Below, in pieces: positions 36,779 to 46,883 of a stretch of DNA of 64,000 bases. The position numbers and the translations under genes are program-made. The notes below the pieces were generated by a model that was not told the origin of the DNA, did not search any database, and saw only the letters and a list, made by a program, of their open reading frames with translations. The stretch covers positions 1 through 64,000 of the forward strand of contig JARSSH010000033.1 in the NCBI GenBank assembly GCA_029624815.1. Reading direction: 5' to 3'. Position 1 is the stretch's first letter, and each line of letters starts with the position of its first letter. Source of the DNA: Candidatus Competibacter sp. (GTDB lineage: Bacteria > Pseudomonadota > Gammaproteobacteria > Competibacterales > Competibacteraceae).

Positions 36779-39502
36779 TTACGCTCTTCTCGGCAATTCC
36801 ACGACAAACGTCGCGCCTTGACCGATCTCGCTCTCCACCCAGATACGGCCACCGTGGTGTTCGACGATCTTCTGACTGATCGGTAACCCCAGTCCGGTGC
36901 CCTTTGGCTTGCCGGCGTGCGCGTCGTTCACTTGGTGAAATTTTTCGAAAATCAACTTGTGCTGGTCGCGTGCGATGCCGGGTCCGTTGTCGGCCACCTC
37001 GATGCGCCAGCAGGTCGCCATCGCCCGCAGGTGGATGACGACCTCGCCGGATTGTTCCGGACAGAACTTGACGGCGTTCGACAGCAGGTTGATCAACACC
37101 TGAGTGAGCCGATCATGGTCGCCGGCGATGATGACTTCCCGATCGCCCAGATCCTCGCGCAGGGTAGCGCCCTTGTCGTTGAACAGCTGGCTGGTGGAGT
37201 TGATGGCGTCCTGAATCAGGGTTCGCAGATCGACTTGGCCGATGTGCCAGTCGATCCGGCCGGAATCGATTTTGGCCATATCCAGCACCTGGTTGATCAA
37301 CCGGGTCAGGCGCTCGCTTTCCTTGACGATGATGCCGAGGAATTTGCTGCGCTGCTCCACGTCCATGCCGGGATTCGCCAGCAGGATCTCCGAGAAGGCG
37401 CGGATCGAGGTCAGCGGCGTGCGCAGTTCGTGGGTGACGGTGGAGATGAACTCATCCTTGAGCCGGTCGAGTTCCCGCAGCCGGTTGTTGGCTTCCCGCA
37501 GCTCGGCCGAGGCCGCTTCCAGCTCCCGCGATTGCTGTTCCAGCCGGCGGCTGTATTCGATGACCTGGGTGCTCTCGTCGAGAATGGTCATCACCTCCTC
37601 GATGCTAAGCACCTCGCCCATCACGATCGAAGAGATCATCACCCGGGCCGAGGCCGCGCCGATCGCGCCGGCCAGCAGCCGTTCGGTGTAGTGAATCAAC
37701 CGGGAATCCGCCCGCAGCGGATAGCCGCCGTGGTCGCGGGCGTAACGGTCGAAGACCTCGCTGGCGCGGGCCGGGCCCAGGAAACGGGCCAGCAGATCGT
37801 ACAGTTCGGCGGTTTCCACCACGCCCCGCCACAGCAGCGCGTCGCCGTCGTGGCGCTCGCGCTTGAACACATCGACGAACTGGCTGCCCTGCACCTGTTC
37901 GAGCGGGTCCGGCCGGCCCAGCATCGATCCGGCCACCAACCCGCCGATATTGACCAACATGCTCCAGAATACCGCGTGCATGTACTGATCCAGCCCCTGA
38001 AGGCCAAACAGCGCGTAGGGTTTGAGCAGTTCGATGCCGAACGGCCCGGCCTCGATAAAACCGGTATCGAGCCAGCCGGAGCGGGCCATGGCTGGCAGCA
38101 GCAGGGTGTAGGCCCAGATCAGAAAACCGCCGCTCAGTCCGATCAGCGCCCCCAGCCGGTTGGCGCGCTTCCAATATAGGCCGACCAGAATCGGCGGCGC
38201 GAACTGGGCGGCGGCGGCGAAGGACACCAACCCACTGGCGACCAGCGCGTAGCTCTCGCCGATAAAGCGGAAATACAGGTAGCCGAGCAGGATGATCACG
38301 GCAATGCCGACGCGGCGGATGCCGAGCAGCAGGCCGGACAAATCGGTGCGGCCAGCCAGCCAGCGGGGGTTGACCCGCAGCAGGATCGGCATCACCAGAT
38401 CGTTGCAGACCATGGTGGACAGCGTGACCGTTTCGAACATGATCATGCTGGCGGCGGCCGACAGCCCGCCGAGAAACACCAGCAGCGCCAGGGTCGGCAT
38501 GTGTTCGGCCATCGGCAACGCCAACACGAAGGTGTCGGCATCCACGCCGCCGTTGCTGAAAATCAGCCGCCCACCCAGGGCGATCGGCAGCACGAACAGA
38601 TTGATGGCGAACAGGTAGAGCGGAAACAGCCAGATCGCCTTGCGGATGTGCGCTTCGTTGACGTTTTCCACCACCAGCACCTGAAACTGCCGGGGCAGGA
38701 ACAGAAACGCCATCATCGACAGAAAAGTCAGCGACAGCCAGCCGCCGTAGCCACCCGGCACCACCTCGAAGCGCAGCAGCGGCGCCAGTTCCGGTTGCGC
38801 CGCCACTTGCTGGAACAGGTCGCCGGGACCGCTGAAGATGACGAACGTCACCACCACGCCAACCAGCATGAAGGCCAGCAGTTTGAGCAGCGATTCGAAC
38901 GCCACCGCCGCCACCATCCCCTCATGGCGTTCGGTGTTGTCGATATGCCGGGTGCCGAACAGGATGGTGAACACGATCAGCACCAGCGCCACATACAGCG
39001 TGGTGTCCATCCAGGCCGGATGTTGGGTCGAGGCAACCAGCCGGGTGACTTCCGGATACTGGCGCAGCAGGCTGAAGCTGGCGGCGATGGCTTTCAACTG
39101 GATGGAAATGTACGGCAGGATGCCGAGCATGACGATCACCGTCACCATTCCGGCCAGCAGGCCGCTCTTGCCATAGCGGGAGCCGATGAAATCGGCGATG
39201 GAGGTGATGCGATGGACCTTGGTGATACGCACGATGCGTCGCAACACGAACCAGAACAGCACCGCCATCAGGGTAGGGCCGAAATAGACCGGCAGGAAAT
39301 CCACCCCGCTGGTGGCCGCCAGGCCGACGCTGCCGTAGAAGGTCCAGGCCGTGCAGTAAATCGCCAGCGATAAGGTGTAGATATAGGGGTTGGCGATGAT
39401 CGAGCGGCCGGCATCGGCACGTTGGTCCCCGTAGTAGGCGACACCGAACAATACGCCCATGTAAGCCAGCGCGCTGGCGATGATAATCCCGTCGCCCAGC
39501 AT
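36779..39502 (-). CDS. SLC5-type symporter fused to sensor histidine kinase (CbrA-like)
   Basis: A 907-residue hybrid. Residues about 1-560 are a sodium:solute symporter of the PutP/SLC5 type with 12-13 membrane helices (SVGLAATSGVDFLPVYFGP, ITSIADFIGSRYGKSGLLAG). A linker (STAC/PAS-like region) follows, then a HisKA domain with the phospho-His in TVTHELRTPLTSIRAF. The HATPase_c domain has LLSNAVKFCP, DNGPGIA and GTGLGLPISQ. CbrA kinases of this architecture sense nutrient status and control catabolic genes. It is the last gene of a four-gene minus-strand operon with a single-receiver regulator; no CbrB-like sigma-54 partner is adjacent. Confidence 0.9.
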   Translation of the reverse strand: MLGDGIIIASALAYMGVLFGVAYYGDQRADAGRSIIANPYIYTLSLAIYCTAWTFYGSVGLAATSGVDFLPVYFGPTLMAVLFWFVLRRIVRITKVHRITSIADFIGSRYGKSGLLAGMVTVIVMLGILPYISIQLKAIAASFSLLRQYPEVTRLVASTQHPAWMDTTLYVALVLIVFTILFGTRHIDNTERHEGMVAAVAFESLLKLLAFMLVGVVVTFVIFSGPGDLFQQVAAQPELAPLLRFEVVPGGYGGWLSLTFLSMMAFLFLPRQFQVLVVENVNEAHIRKAIWLFPLYLFAINLFVLPIALGGRLIFSNGGVDADTFVLALPMAEHMPTLALLVFLGGLSAAASMIMFETVTLSTMVCNDLVMPILLRVNPRWLAGRTDLSGLLLGIRRVGIAVIILLGYLYFRFIGESYALVASGLVSFAAAAQFAPPILVGLYWKRANRLGALIGLSGGFLIWAYTLLLPAMARSGWLDTGFIEAGPFGIELLKPYALFGLQGLDQYMHAVFWSMLVNIGGLVAGSMLGRPDPLEQVQGSQFVDVFKRERHDGDALLWRGVVETAELYDLLARFLGPARASEVFDRYARDHGGYPLRADSRLIHYTERLLAGAIGAASARVMISSIVMGEVLSIEEVMTILDESTQVIEYSRRLEQQSRELEAASAELREANNRLRELDRLKDEFISTVTHELRTPLTSIRAFSEILLANPGMDVEQRSKFLGIIVKESERLTRLINQVLDMAKIDSGRIDWHIGQVDLRTLIQDAINSTSQLFNDKGATLREDLGDREVIIAGDHDRLTQVLINLLSNAVKFCPEQSGEVVIHLRAMATCWRIEVADNGPGIARDQHKLIFEKFHQVNDAHAGKPKGTGLGLPISQKIVEHHGGRIWVESEIGQGATFVVELPRRA

Positions 39503-39503
39503 G

Positions 39504-39809
39504 TCAGGGTGGCTCCTTCACACCGGCGTCGCCGGAATCCCGCGGAGGAGCGGCATTCGGCGACGGAGTATTTTCAGGGGGGGGGACCAGGGGTTTGGGC
39601 GGCTCGCCCGGTTCGCGGATTTCCGAGTGCTCCACCACCACGATTAGCAGGACGATGATGACGAGCCACGCCAGATACAGATAACAATACAGCAGCGGGA
39701 TGCCGAACGGCGCCCACGCTCGGTCGAATAGATCCAGCAGCGGATAATTGAGCGCGATCACGCCGCCGACGAACAAGATAACGATGTGTTCCCTGGATTG
39801 TTGTCGCAT
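39504..39809 (-). CDS. small membrane protein next to the symporter-kinase
   Basis: 101 residues with two hydrophobic segments (HIVILFVGGVIALNYPLLDLF and GIPLLYCYLYLAWLVIIVLLIVVV) and a proline-rich cytoplasmic tail (EPGEPPKPLVPPPENTPSP). It ends one base before the kinase gene begins, so it is cotranslated. Small two-helix proteins are commonly encoded beside SLC5-type symporters and may be accessory subunits; that role is inferred from position only. Confidence 0.7.
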   Translation of the reverse strand: MRQQSREHIVILFVGGVIALNYPLLDLFDRAWAPFGIPLLYCYLYLAWLVIIVLLIVVVEHSEIREPGEPPKPLVPPPENTPSPNAAPPRDSGDAGVKEPP

Positions 39810-39892
39810 TGTAGGGGGACAGGGTTCGGGGGTTGGAGGCGGGTGTTGCGGGATGGCATTTCCGCACCCCGCGTCCGTACCCCAGTGACTGT

Positions 39893-41989
39893 TTAAAAAT
39901 TCGCCTGGGTCTTGCGAATCTCCACCATCTTATCGGAGGCTTCCAGCGCCTGGCCCAGGGTTTGGATGCCCTGTGCCTCCAGTAGGTCGAGCAGCTTGAG
40001 AAATACCTGAGCGGTCACCAGCGAATCGCCCAGCGCGGTGTGGCGGTCGTGCACGTCCACCCCCAGCCGGTCGGCGATGGCGTCCAGATTGTGATCGTCG
40101 GTGTAGTCGTGCAGGTAGCCGGACAGCAGCAGCGTGTCCAGCACCGGATTGCCGAAGCGCACGCCGGTTTTCTGCTCCTTCAGTTTGAGGAATTTCATGT
40201 CGAAGGCGGCGTTGTGCGCCACCAGCACGGTGCGGTCGTCGCCGGCGAAGGCGCGAAACTGGGGCAGCACGACCGTGATGCCGGGCTTATCCGCGATCAT
40301 GTCGTCGGTGATGCCATGGAAGCGGATGGAGGCTTTGGGAATCGGCCGGCCGGGGTTGACCAATTGGTCGAAGTGCTCGCCCGCCAGCACCCGGCGATTG
40401 ACGATGCGCACGCCGGCAATCTGAATGATCTCGTCGCCCTTGGAGGGCGATAGTCCGGTGGTTTCGGTGTCGAACACCACGTAGGTCAAGGCCGCCAGCG
40501 GATAATTGACCAGGTCGCCCCATTCCTCCAGGCTCTCGGCCAGGGAAAAATCGTAGAACTCCGGCCGGTCGGGCAGAGCTTCGGCCGGCTCCCGCCACTG
40601 GCGCGAGGAAGCCGGTAGCGGTATCCGCAGCAGCGCGTGGCCTACCCGGCGGTGGGATTGGCTCCACAGATCGCTGTTGTGCCGCCGCAGGACTTCGCCG
40701 ACCGTGGTTTCGCCCACCAAATCCTGAACGTGCTCGCTGAGCCAACCTTCCAGCCGATCGGTGGGCACCGGCGAGCCCGGCCAGATGATATCCAGATAAA
40801 CCCGGCGATTTCCCAGCAGGCATTCAATTTCGAAGCGGTCGCCGAGTTCGTAGGCACGCAACTGTTCGAGCAGATGTTCGAGCAGCAACATGATCGAGTG
40901 GTTGTCCACGTTCAGCCACAGCGGGATGCCGATCATCTCGACCTTCGGGCCCGCGCATTGCTCCAAGTGATGGATGACGGCCCCGATCAGATCGGCGGAA
41001 TAGACATCGTTCATCGGCCAGCGACTGGCGTAGAGTTTGCGCAGGTCGAGCGTCAGTTCCTGCAAGCGCTGGCTGAGACGTTCGCTTTCCTCGACGATCA
41101 CCCGCTGGAAGGCTTCCCGCTGCGCCGGGCTCATGCTGCCGAAATTCATGACGTTTTCCGCCGCCGCCCGCAGGTTGGCCAGCGGCTGGCGCAGATCCTC
41201 GGTGCGAGTTTTGAGCAGCGAGCGGTCCATCTGTCGGGTCACGTCGCGGAAGGTGATGACAAAGGCGGCGCCCCGGTCGCCGGCGCCGGGCAGCAGGCTC
41301 ATCCGGCAGTGGAACATGGTTTCGTCGTTGACGGTGGCGCACACGAATTCGGCGTCGCCAGCCGGCTTGCCGTCGACGTTGCTCTGCTGGCGGAAACGCA
41401 GGAGCTGCAGGGTGCTTTCGAGCGGGGCGCGAGTCCACAGGTCGTACAGCGAGCGGCCCAGCCCCAGCGCCTCGCGGTTGGGCAACAGCTTCACCGCCGC
41501 CGGATTGTAGAGCAGGATGCGCGCCTCGCCGTCGCAAACCAGCACCCCCTCGGACAACTCCCGTAGCACGGTCTCCAGCCGGGCCTTTTGTTCTTCGATC
41601 TCCTGGGTGCCGATGGCGGTGGCGGCGGCGACCTCGCGCCGGGCATTGTGCAGCGCCGTGCCCAGTTCCAGCAGCATGGCTGGAAAAAGGCCCAGCCAGT
41701 GCTGGCGCGGCAGTTCCAATACGTAGCCGGGGTTGCTGCGGGTGATGATCCGGGCGCCGCGGGCCATGGCGCCGAGGGGGATAAAGCAGTACCAGTCGAG
41801 CATCGCCCAAACCGCCGTGATGACGCCGACGATGGCGAAGACGGCCAGCATCAGCCACAGCAGAGTCTGATCGCGCTGGCCGGGATCCGGCACGACTTGA
41901 TGAATTCGCCAGCCCAGCCACGTCAAGGAGACCAGCGTCAGGACGACCGGAGCCAGCCATAACAGCCAGAGCTTGGTCCGATAGCGCAT
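39893..41989 (-). CDS. membrane PAS / degenerate histidine-kinase protein fused to a DnaQ-like 3'-5' exonuclease
   Basis: A 698-residue protein with two N-terminal transmembrane helices, a HAMP-like stretch and a PAS domain (about 145-260, [23 protein letters not shown]). A kinase-like region follows ([23 protein letters not shown]) with no HELRTP His-box and no recognisable G1/G2 boxes. The C-terminal 180 residues are a complete DEDDh exonuclease of the DNA polymerase III epsilon type: [32 protein letters not shown] and [11 protein letters not shown] membrane-bound sensory protein carrying a DNA/RNA exonuclease is unusual. It lies between the response regulator and the symporter-kinase on one strand. 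Confidence 0.85.
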   Translation of the reverse strand: MRYRTKLWLLWLAPVVLTLVSLTWLGWRIHQVVPDPGQRDQTLLWLMLAVFAIVGVITAVWAMLDWYCFIPLGAMARGARIITRSNPGYVLELPRQHWLGLFPAMLLELGTALHNARREVAAATAIGTQEIEEQKARLETVLRELSEGVLVCDGEARILLYNPAAVKLLPNREALGLGRSLYDLWTRAPLESTLQLLRFRQQSNVDGKPAGDAEFVCATVNDETMFHCRMSLLPGAGDRGAAFVITFRDVTRQMDRSLLKTRTEDLRQPLANLRAAAENVMNFGSMSPAQREAFQRVIVEESERLSQRLQELTLDLRKLYASRWPMNDVYSADLIGAVIHHLEQCAGPKVEMIGIPLWLNVDNHSIMLLLEHLLEQLRAYELGDRFEIECLLGNRRVYLDIIWPGSPVPTDRLEGWLSEHVQDLVGETTVGEVLRRHNSDLWSQSHRRVGHALLRIPLPASSRQWREPAEALPDRPEFYDFSLAESLEEWGDLVNYPLAALTYVVFDTETTGLSPSKGDEIIQIAGVRIVNRRVLAGEHFDQLVNPGRPIPKASIRFHGITDDMIADKPGITVVLPQFRAFAGDDRTVLVAHNAAFDMKFLKLKEQKTGVRFGNPVLDTLLLSGYLHDYTDDHNLDAIADRLGVDVHDRHTALGDSLVTAQVFLKLLDLLEAQGIQTLGQALEASDKMVEIRKTQANF

Positions 41990-41997
41990 GATGGTTT

Positions 41998-42372
41998 TTA
42001 GCCCGCTTCCGCCAGCAACTCGCGAACGCGTTCCACGACTTCCTGGGTCGAAAAGGGCTTGGTGATGTAGTCGTCCGCGCCCAGCGCCAGCCCTTTTTCC
42101 CGTTCGACCTCGCGGCCCTTGGCGGTCAGCATGACGATGCGTACATCTTTCCAGTCCGGATTGGCGCGAATGGCCTGGCAGACTTCGTAGCCGTTCTTGC
42201 GCGGCATCATCACATCGAGCAATATCAGGTCGGGTTGCTCGGTGGCGATGGCGGCCAGCGCGGCTTCGCCGTCCGCGGCGGTCCGTACCTGGAACCCCGC
42301 CTGTTTCATCAGGAATTCCAACGAGAGGACGATGTTTGGCTCATCGTCCACCACCAAAATCTTGTTCGCCAT
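41998..42372 (-). CDS. single-domain response regulator (receiver only)
   Basis: The start at [10 protein letters not shown] gives 124 residues; the longer frame upstream is not supported. It is a CheY-like receiver with acidic pocket DDEP, the phospho-acceptor Asp in [13 protein letters not shown], Thr in VMLTAKG and Lys in DDYITKPF. With no output domain it must act by protein contact, for example with the adjacent membrane proteins. It is 8 bp from the PAS-exonuclease gene and heads the operon. Confidence 0.9.
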   Translation of the reverse strand: MANKILVVDDEPNIVLSLEFLMKQAGFQVRTAADGEAALAAIATEQPDLILLDVMMPRKNGYEVCQAIRANPDWKDVRIVMLTAKGREVEREKGLALGADDYITKPFSTQEVVERVRELLAEAG

Positions 42373-42421
42373 ATCCGCTCCCCAGAGCAACCAGGATTTT
42401 TTCGGCTCGCTACCGCCGAAC

Positions 42422-42745
42422 TCACGATTTTTCCAAACCACCGTGCGCCGCGACACCTTCGCGCGCTTCCGACGGATTGGCGGTTTTTTTGTCGGATCCA
42501 TCACTGACCGAACCGGTGCTGGCCTTGGCGATTGCTTCCCAAAATTTCTGCACCATTTCCATCGAATGGAACTGGGCGGGCAACAGCGGCTTTAACAGGC
42601 CGAGGGAATCGAAGTTGATGACGCCGCGCTGCACGTTGTCGCGCAGGGCCTGCATCATATCGTCGTGCAGGGGTTGCACGTTGGGCAGGCCCAAAAACTC
42701 GCGCATTTCCTGGGCGGTGGCTTCAACGCTGACATTGACTTTCAT
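42422..42745 (-). CDS. small DUF6489-like protein
   Basis: The start at MKVNVSVEAT is preceded by AGGAAG; 107 residues. The opening EATAQEMREFLGLPNVQPL and the HDDMMQALRDNVQRG stretch resemble the DUF6489 family (small helical proteins in proteobacteria that accumulate polyhydroxyalkanoate, function unknown). The rest is helical, with a low-complexity C-terminus (SDGSDKKTANPSEAREG). The family link is from memory of the motif and is not certain. Confidence 0.6.
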   Translation of the reverse strand: MKVNVSVEATAQEMREFLGLPNVQPLHDDMMQALRDNVQRGVINFDSLGLLKPLLPAQFHSMEMVQKFWEAIAKASTGSVSDGSDKKTANPSEAREGVAAHGGLEKS

Positions 42746-42928
42746 CGAGAGGCTTCCTCGTTCACCGGGACTACGGACCTCGCCACCGGAGGCTGAGTTA
42801 TGGGGTCGAACCGCTAAATTCTGAAAAAGGATAGCAGGAATAGCGTTTCCGGTCTTCCGGGCGCGCAGGGTGCGTGCAACTTTCCATATCGGGTCCAATC
42901 GCATCGAAACCGATGCTTCGAGCCAGTG

Positions 42929-44818
42929 CTAACCGGCATTTCGGCGGGGCCGTCCGCGCTTGAGATGAACCAGCAGCAGGGAAACGGCGGCTGGGGTCAT
43001 GCCCGGAATCCGACCGGCCTGGCCCAAGGTGCCAGGCCGATGGCGCTCCAGTTTCTCCCGCGCCTCCCGCGACAGGCCGCGCACCTCGGCGTAGTCGAGC
43101 GTCGGTGGCAGGCTTAGGTGCTCTTGGCGGCGCTGGCGTTCGATTTCCTCGCGTTGCCGCTCGATATAACCGGCATACTTGGCCTGGATTTCCACCTGCT
43201 CGGCGACTTGAGGATCGGACTCGCCGGAACCGATACCGGGCAGGCGCATCAGCTTTTCATAGGTGACTTCGGGCCGGCGCAGCAGTTCGGCCACGCGGCT
43301 TTCCCGAGCCAGCGGTCCGCCCAGCAGCCATTCGGCGTCGGTTTCGGTCAACTGGCCCGGTCGCACCCAACACTCGCGCAGCCGCTGACTCTCCCGTTCG
43401 ATCGCCTCACGCTTGGTTTCGAAGACTCGCCAGCGCTCGTCGTCCACCAGTCCGAGCCGGCGGCCGGTCGCGGTCAGGCGCAGATCGGCGTTGTCCTCGC
43501 GCAGCAGCAGGCGATGTTCGGCGCGGCTGGTGAACATCCGGTAGGGTTCGCTGGCGCCGCGGGTGATCAGGTCGTCGATCAGCACGCCGAGATAGGCCTC
43601 GTCGCGATTCGGCCACCATGGCGCTTCGCCGCGCACGAACAATCCGGCGTTGAGGCCGGCCAGCAGGCCCTGGGCGGCGGCCTCTTCGTAGCCGGTGGTG
43701 CCGTTGATCTGGCCGGCGAAGAACAGACCGGGAATGGACCGGGTTTGCAGCGAGCAGTCGAGGTCGCGCGGGTCGAAAAAGTCGTACTCGATGGCGTAGC
43801 CGGGTCGAGTGATGTGGGCGTTTTCCAGCCCGCGAATCGAACGGACCAGGGCGAGCTGAATATCGAAGGGCAGGCTGGTGGAAATGCCGTTGGGATAGAT
43901 CTCGTGAGTCCGCAAGCCCTCCGGCTCCAGAAAGATCTGGTGCGAATCCTTGTCGGCGAAGCGGTGAATCTTGTCCTCGATCGACGGGCAGTAACGCGGC
44001 CCGATCCCTTCGATCACGCCGGTGTACATCGGCGATCGGTCCAGGCCGCCACGGATGATGTCGTGGGTGCGCGAGTTGGTCTGGGTGATCCAGCAGGACA
44101 CCTGCGGCGGATGCTCGTCCGCCGTGCCGAGGGAGGAGAACACCGGGCAGGGCTGGTCGCCCGGTTGCTCGGTCAATCGCGAAAAGTCGATGCCGCGCCC
44201 GTCCAGGCGCGGCGGGGTGCCGGTCTTGAGCCGGCTGACTCGCAGCGGCAGTTCGCGCAGCCGCGCCGCCAGGGCGTTGGCGGGCGGATCGCCGGCGCGG
44301 CCACCTTCGTAATTGGTCAGCCCGACATGGATGCGCCCGGCCAGAAAGGTGCCGGCGGTCAACACCACCGCGCCGGCGGCAAAGCGGATACCGGTCTGAG
44401 TCACCACACCGGCCACCCGTCCGCCTTCGACCGTCAGGTCGGCGGCGGCCTGCTGAAATACGTGCAGGTTCGGTTGATTCTCGATGAAGGTTCGCACCGC
44501 CGCCCGGTACAGCGCCCGGTCGGCCTGGCAACGGGTGGCGCGCACCGCCGGCCCCTTGCGGCTATTGAGGATGCGGAATTGAATACCGGCTTGGTCGGCG
44601 GCGCGGGCCATGACGCCGCCGAGGGCGTCGACCTCTCGGACCAGGTGACCCTTGCCGATGCCGCCGATGGCCGGATTGCAACTCATCGCCCCAACGGTCT
44701 CGATGGTGTGGGTCAGCAGCAGGGTGCGCAGGCCCATCCGCGCCGCGGCCATGCATGCCTCGGTGCCGGCGTGGCCGCCGCCGATCACGATGACGTCGAA
44801 AGGTTCGGGGTAGTGCAT
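42929..44818 (-). CDS. mnmG: tRNA uridine 5-carboxymethylaminomethyl synthase subunit MnmG (GidA)
   Basis: 629 residues, the same length as E. coli MnmG. The start is at MHYPEPFDV, with the FAD motif [44 protein letters not shown] and the catalytic Cys regions (including [12 protein letters not shown]) are present. With MnmE it modifies wobble U34 of several tRNAs. It is often near gidB/parAB at the origin; here those are absent. The next gene on the same strand is the THI5-like binding protein, upstream by 5 bp. Confidence 0.96.
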   Translation of the reverse strand: MHYPEPFDVIVIGGGHAGTEACMAAARMGLRTLLLTHTIETVGAMSCNPAIGGIGKGHLVREVDALGGVMARAADQAGIQFRILNSRKGPAVRATRCQADRALYRAAVRTFIENQPNLHVFQQAAADLTVEGGRVAGVVTQTGIRFAAGAVVLTAGTFLAGRIHVGLTNYEGGRAGDPPANALAARLRELPLRVSRLKTGTPPRLDGRGIDFSRLTEQPGDQPCPVFSSLGTADEHPPQVSCWITQTNSRTHDIIRGGLDRSPMYTGVIEGIGPRYCPSIEDKIHRFADKDSHQIFLEPEGLRTHEIYPNGISTSLPFDIQLALVRSIRGLENAHITRPGYAIEYDFFDPRDLDCSLQTRSIPGLFFAGQINGTTGYEEAAAQGLLAGLNAGLFVRGEAPWWPNRDEAYLGVLIDDLITRGASEPYRMFTSRAEHRLLLREDNADLRLTATGRRLGLVDDERWRVFETKREAIERESQRLRECWVRPGQLTETDAEWLLGGPLARESRVAELLRRPEVTYEKLMRLPGIGSGESDPQVAEQVEIQAKYAGYIERQREEIERQRRQEHLSLPPTLDYAEVRGLSREAREKLERHRPGTLGQAGRIPGMTPAAVSLLLVHLKRGRPRRNAG

Positions 44819-44822
44819 GAGT

Positions 44823-45803
44823 TCAATCCGGCAGCGGCAGTTGCACGGCGTAATTAGACACCGGCAGCGCCACGGTGATCGCGCCCTGTTTGGCGAGAAA
44901 GTGGGCAAAGCGCTTGTAACGCGCTTCGTCCAGCGCCGCCGGCCGGCGGGCCAGGCGCGGCAGGGTATCGCGCCAAGCACGCCGGTTCAACTCGTCGTTC
45001 AGGTTTTTATGGTTGGCGATAAACGCTTTCCAGGCATCGTCGGGGTGGTTGACGATGTAGAGCGTCGCCTGTTCCAGCGCGGTTAGAAAACGCCGCAACC
45101 GGGGATCGTTGAGCCGGTCGCGCGCGGCCACCAGCACCAACTCGTCGTAGGGTGGCACTCCTTCTTCCTCCGGATAGAACGCGCGGCCGGGTTTCTTGGC
45201 TAGATCCATCCGGTTCGGATCGAAATTGCGGAACGCGCCGACCACCGCATCCACCTGTCCCGACAACAGCGCCGGCGACAGCGGAGCGCCGATGTCGACC
45301 AGGGTCACATCCTCTGGCTTAAGGTTGGCTTGCGCCAGTAGCGCCTTGAGCAGCGCCTCCTCGCCTTCCGCCGCCGAAAAACCGATTTTGCGGCCCTTGA
45401 GATCGGCCAGGGTTTTGATGGGACCGTTTTGCAGCACCATCAGCGTGCTCAGTGGCGTGGCCACCAGCGTGCCGATGCGCTTGAGCGGCAGGCCGGTGTT
45501 GACATAAATGTGCAACCGCGGCTGATTGCTCACCGCCAGATCCACCTTGCCGGTCGCGGCCAGTTTGGACGGAGCGTTGGCATCGGCCGGCGGCTGTAGC
45601 TCGACTTCCAAACCCTGGGCGGCAAAAAAACCTTTTTCCCGTGCCACCACCAGCGCGGCGTGAGCGGGATTCACGGACCCATCGAGCATTACGGTAAGTT
45701 TATTCCTGGCGGCGTCGGGCGGATCTCCAGCCCGGACGACCGGCGCCAGAGCGGTCAATCCCAGCAACAACAGCAAGGCGCGGACTGCTTTCGGCATCGT
45801 CAT
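44823..45803 (-). CDS. ABC transporter periplasmic binding protein, NMT1/THI5-like
   Basis: The start is taken at [15 protein letters not shown]; two further starts lie within 18 codons. A signal peptide ends near VVRA. The mature protein of about 300 residues has [32 protein letters not shown] and [20 protein letters not shown], typical of the SsuA/THI5 binding-protein group. Relatives bind pyrimidine precursors of thiamine (ThiY) or sulfonates. No permease or ATPase is adjacent, so the transporter partners are elsewhere. It is nearly contiguous with mnmG. Confidence 0.82.
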   Translation of the reverse strand: MTMPKAVRALLLLLGLTALAPVVRAGDPPDAARNKLTVMLDGSVNPAHAALVVAREKGFFAAQGLEVELQPPADANAPSKLAATGKVDLAVSNQPRLHIYVNTGLPLKRIGTLVATPLSTLMVLQNGPIKTLADLKGRKIGFSAAEGEEALLKALLAQANLKPEDVTLVDIGAPLSPALLSGQVDAVVGAFRNFDPNRMDLAKKPGRAFYPEEEGVPPYDELVLVAARDRLNDPRLRRFLTALEQATLYIVNHPDDAWKAFIANHKNLNDELNRRAWRDTLPRLARRPAALDEARYKRFAHFLAKQGAITVALPVSNYAVQLPLPD

Positions 45804-45957
45804 CAATCCCATCCAGATTATTCGCGATTCCAGTGTTAAGGGCGTGGCCACGGTGCGGCCAAACCATTTTTCAACTTGTTTTTAAGGCGGTCAAGGAATC
45901 CCGCGGGATTCAAGGAACCTTGCCGTGGCGTGATCGCGGTCGCCATCTATAATACAA

Positions 45958-46025
45958 AAAAGGAATAAATATATAGATATTAATTCCTTTTGGATTTATA
46001 GGATTTGTTGCTAATTTATCAACAA
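45958..46025 (+). promoter_or_regulatory. AT-rich inverted repeats ahead of cysH
   Basis: AAAAGGAAT (45958-45966) pairs with ATTCCTTTT (45983-45991), and TTGTTG (46005-46010) pairs with CAACAA (46020-46025). Both lie in a strongly AT-rich tract, 65 bp before cysH. They could be regulator-binding sites or a bidirectional terminator for the divergent binding-protein gene; the sequence does not decide. Confidence 0.4.
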
Positions 46026-46090
46026 AAATTAGTTGGGCATGCGAGCGACCGCTTCCCAATCCTTAGTCGGAACGAACAAGGAAACACGCG

Positions 46091-46834
46091 ATGAATCAGG
46101 CACAGGAGCAGACGGACGTTCATGTTCGGGGAACTGCCGCGCACCCGTGGTTCGATCTGGCGGAAACGAATTGCGAACTAGCCACCGCGCCCGCCGAGCA
46201 GCGGGTTGCCTGGGTGCTGGAGAACTTTCCCGGCCGCGTCGTTTTGACTTCCAGCTTCGGCGCCCAGTCGGCCGTTTGCCTGCACATGGTCACCCGTCAG
46301 CAGCCCGACATCCCGGTCGTGTTGGTGGATACCGGGTACCTGTTCCCGGAAACCTACCAGTTTATCGATGAACTGTCCGAGCGGTTGTCGCTGAATCTCC
46401 ACATCTACCGCGCCGAACTCAGCGCGGCCTGGCAGGAAGCCCGCTATGGCAAGCTGTGGGAGCAGGGCTTGGAGGGAATCGAGCGCTATAACGGGCTGAA
46501 CAAGGTCGAGCCGATGCAGCGGGCGCTCAAGGAACTGGACGCGACGGCCTGGATCTCCGGGCTGCGCCGGCAGCAGGCCAAGAGCCGCCAGCATCTCGAC
46601 GTACTGTTATGGCGCAACGGCCGTTGCAAGATCCACCCGCTGATCGACTGGACCGATCGCGACGTCTATCGCTACCTGAGCCAGCATGACTTGCCCTATC
46701 ACCCGTTGTGGCATCAGGGCTATGTTTCCATCGGGGATACCCATACCACCCGGCGCTTGCTGGATGGCATGAGCGAGGAAGAAACCCGCTTCTTCGGCCT
46801 CAAGCGCGAGTGCGGCCTGCACGAACACGTCTGA
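46091..46834 (+). CDS. cysH: phosphoadenylyl-sulfate (PAPS) reductase
   Basis: A 247-residue thioredoxin-dependent reductase of assimilatory sulfate reduction. It has [13 protein letters not shown] (PP-motif), [27 protein letters not shown] and the C-terminal catalytic Cys in [10 protein letters not shown]. The paired CC motifs that hold the [4Fe-4S] cluster in APS reductases are absent, so PAPS is the likely substrate. AAGGAA lies before ATG. The other cys genes are outside the window. Confidence 0.93.
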   Translation: MNQAQEQTDVHVRGTAAHPWFDLAETNCELATAPAEQRVAWVLENFPGRVVLTSSFGAQSAVCLHMVTRQQPDIPVVLVDTGYLFPETYQFIDELSERLSLNLHIYRAELSAAWQEARYGKLWEQGLEGIERYNGLNKVEPMQRALKELDATAWISGLRRQQAKSRQHLDVLLWRNGRCKIHPLIDWTDRDVYRYLSQHDLPYHPLWHQGYVSIGDTHTTRRLLDGMSEEETRFFGLKRECGLHEHV

Positions 46835-46883
46835 CGGCTCGCGTTCGCCGCGTCCCGCCCCGCCTTTGTGCTTGAGATCCGGG

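Noticed and set aside
46091-46834. APS reductase as an alternative for cysH
   Set aside because: The paired Cys-Cys motifs of the iron-sulfur cluster in APS reductases are missing; only the KRECGLH site is present.
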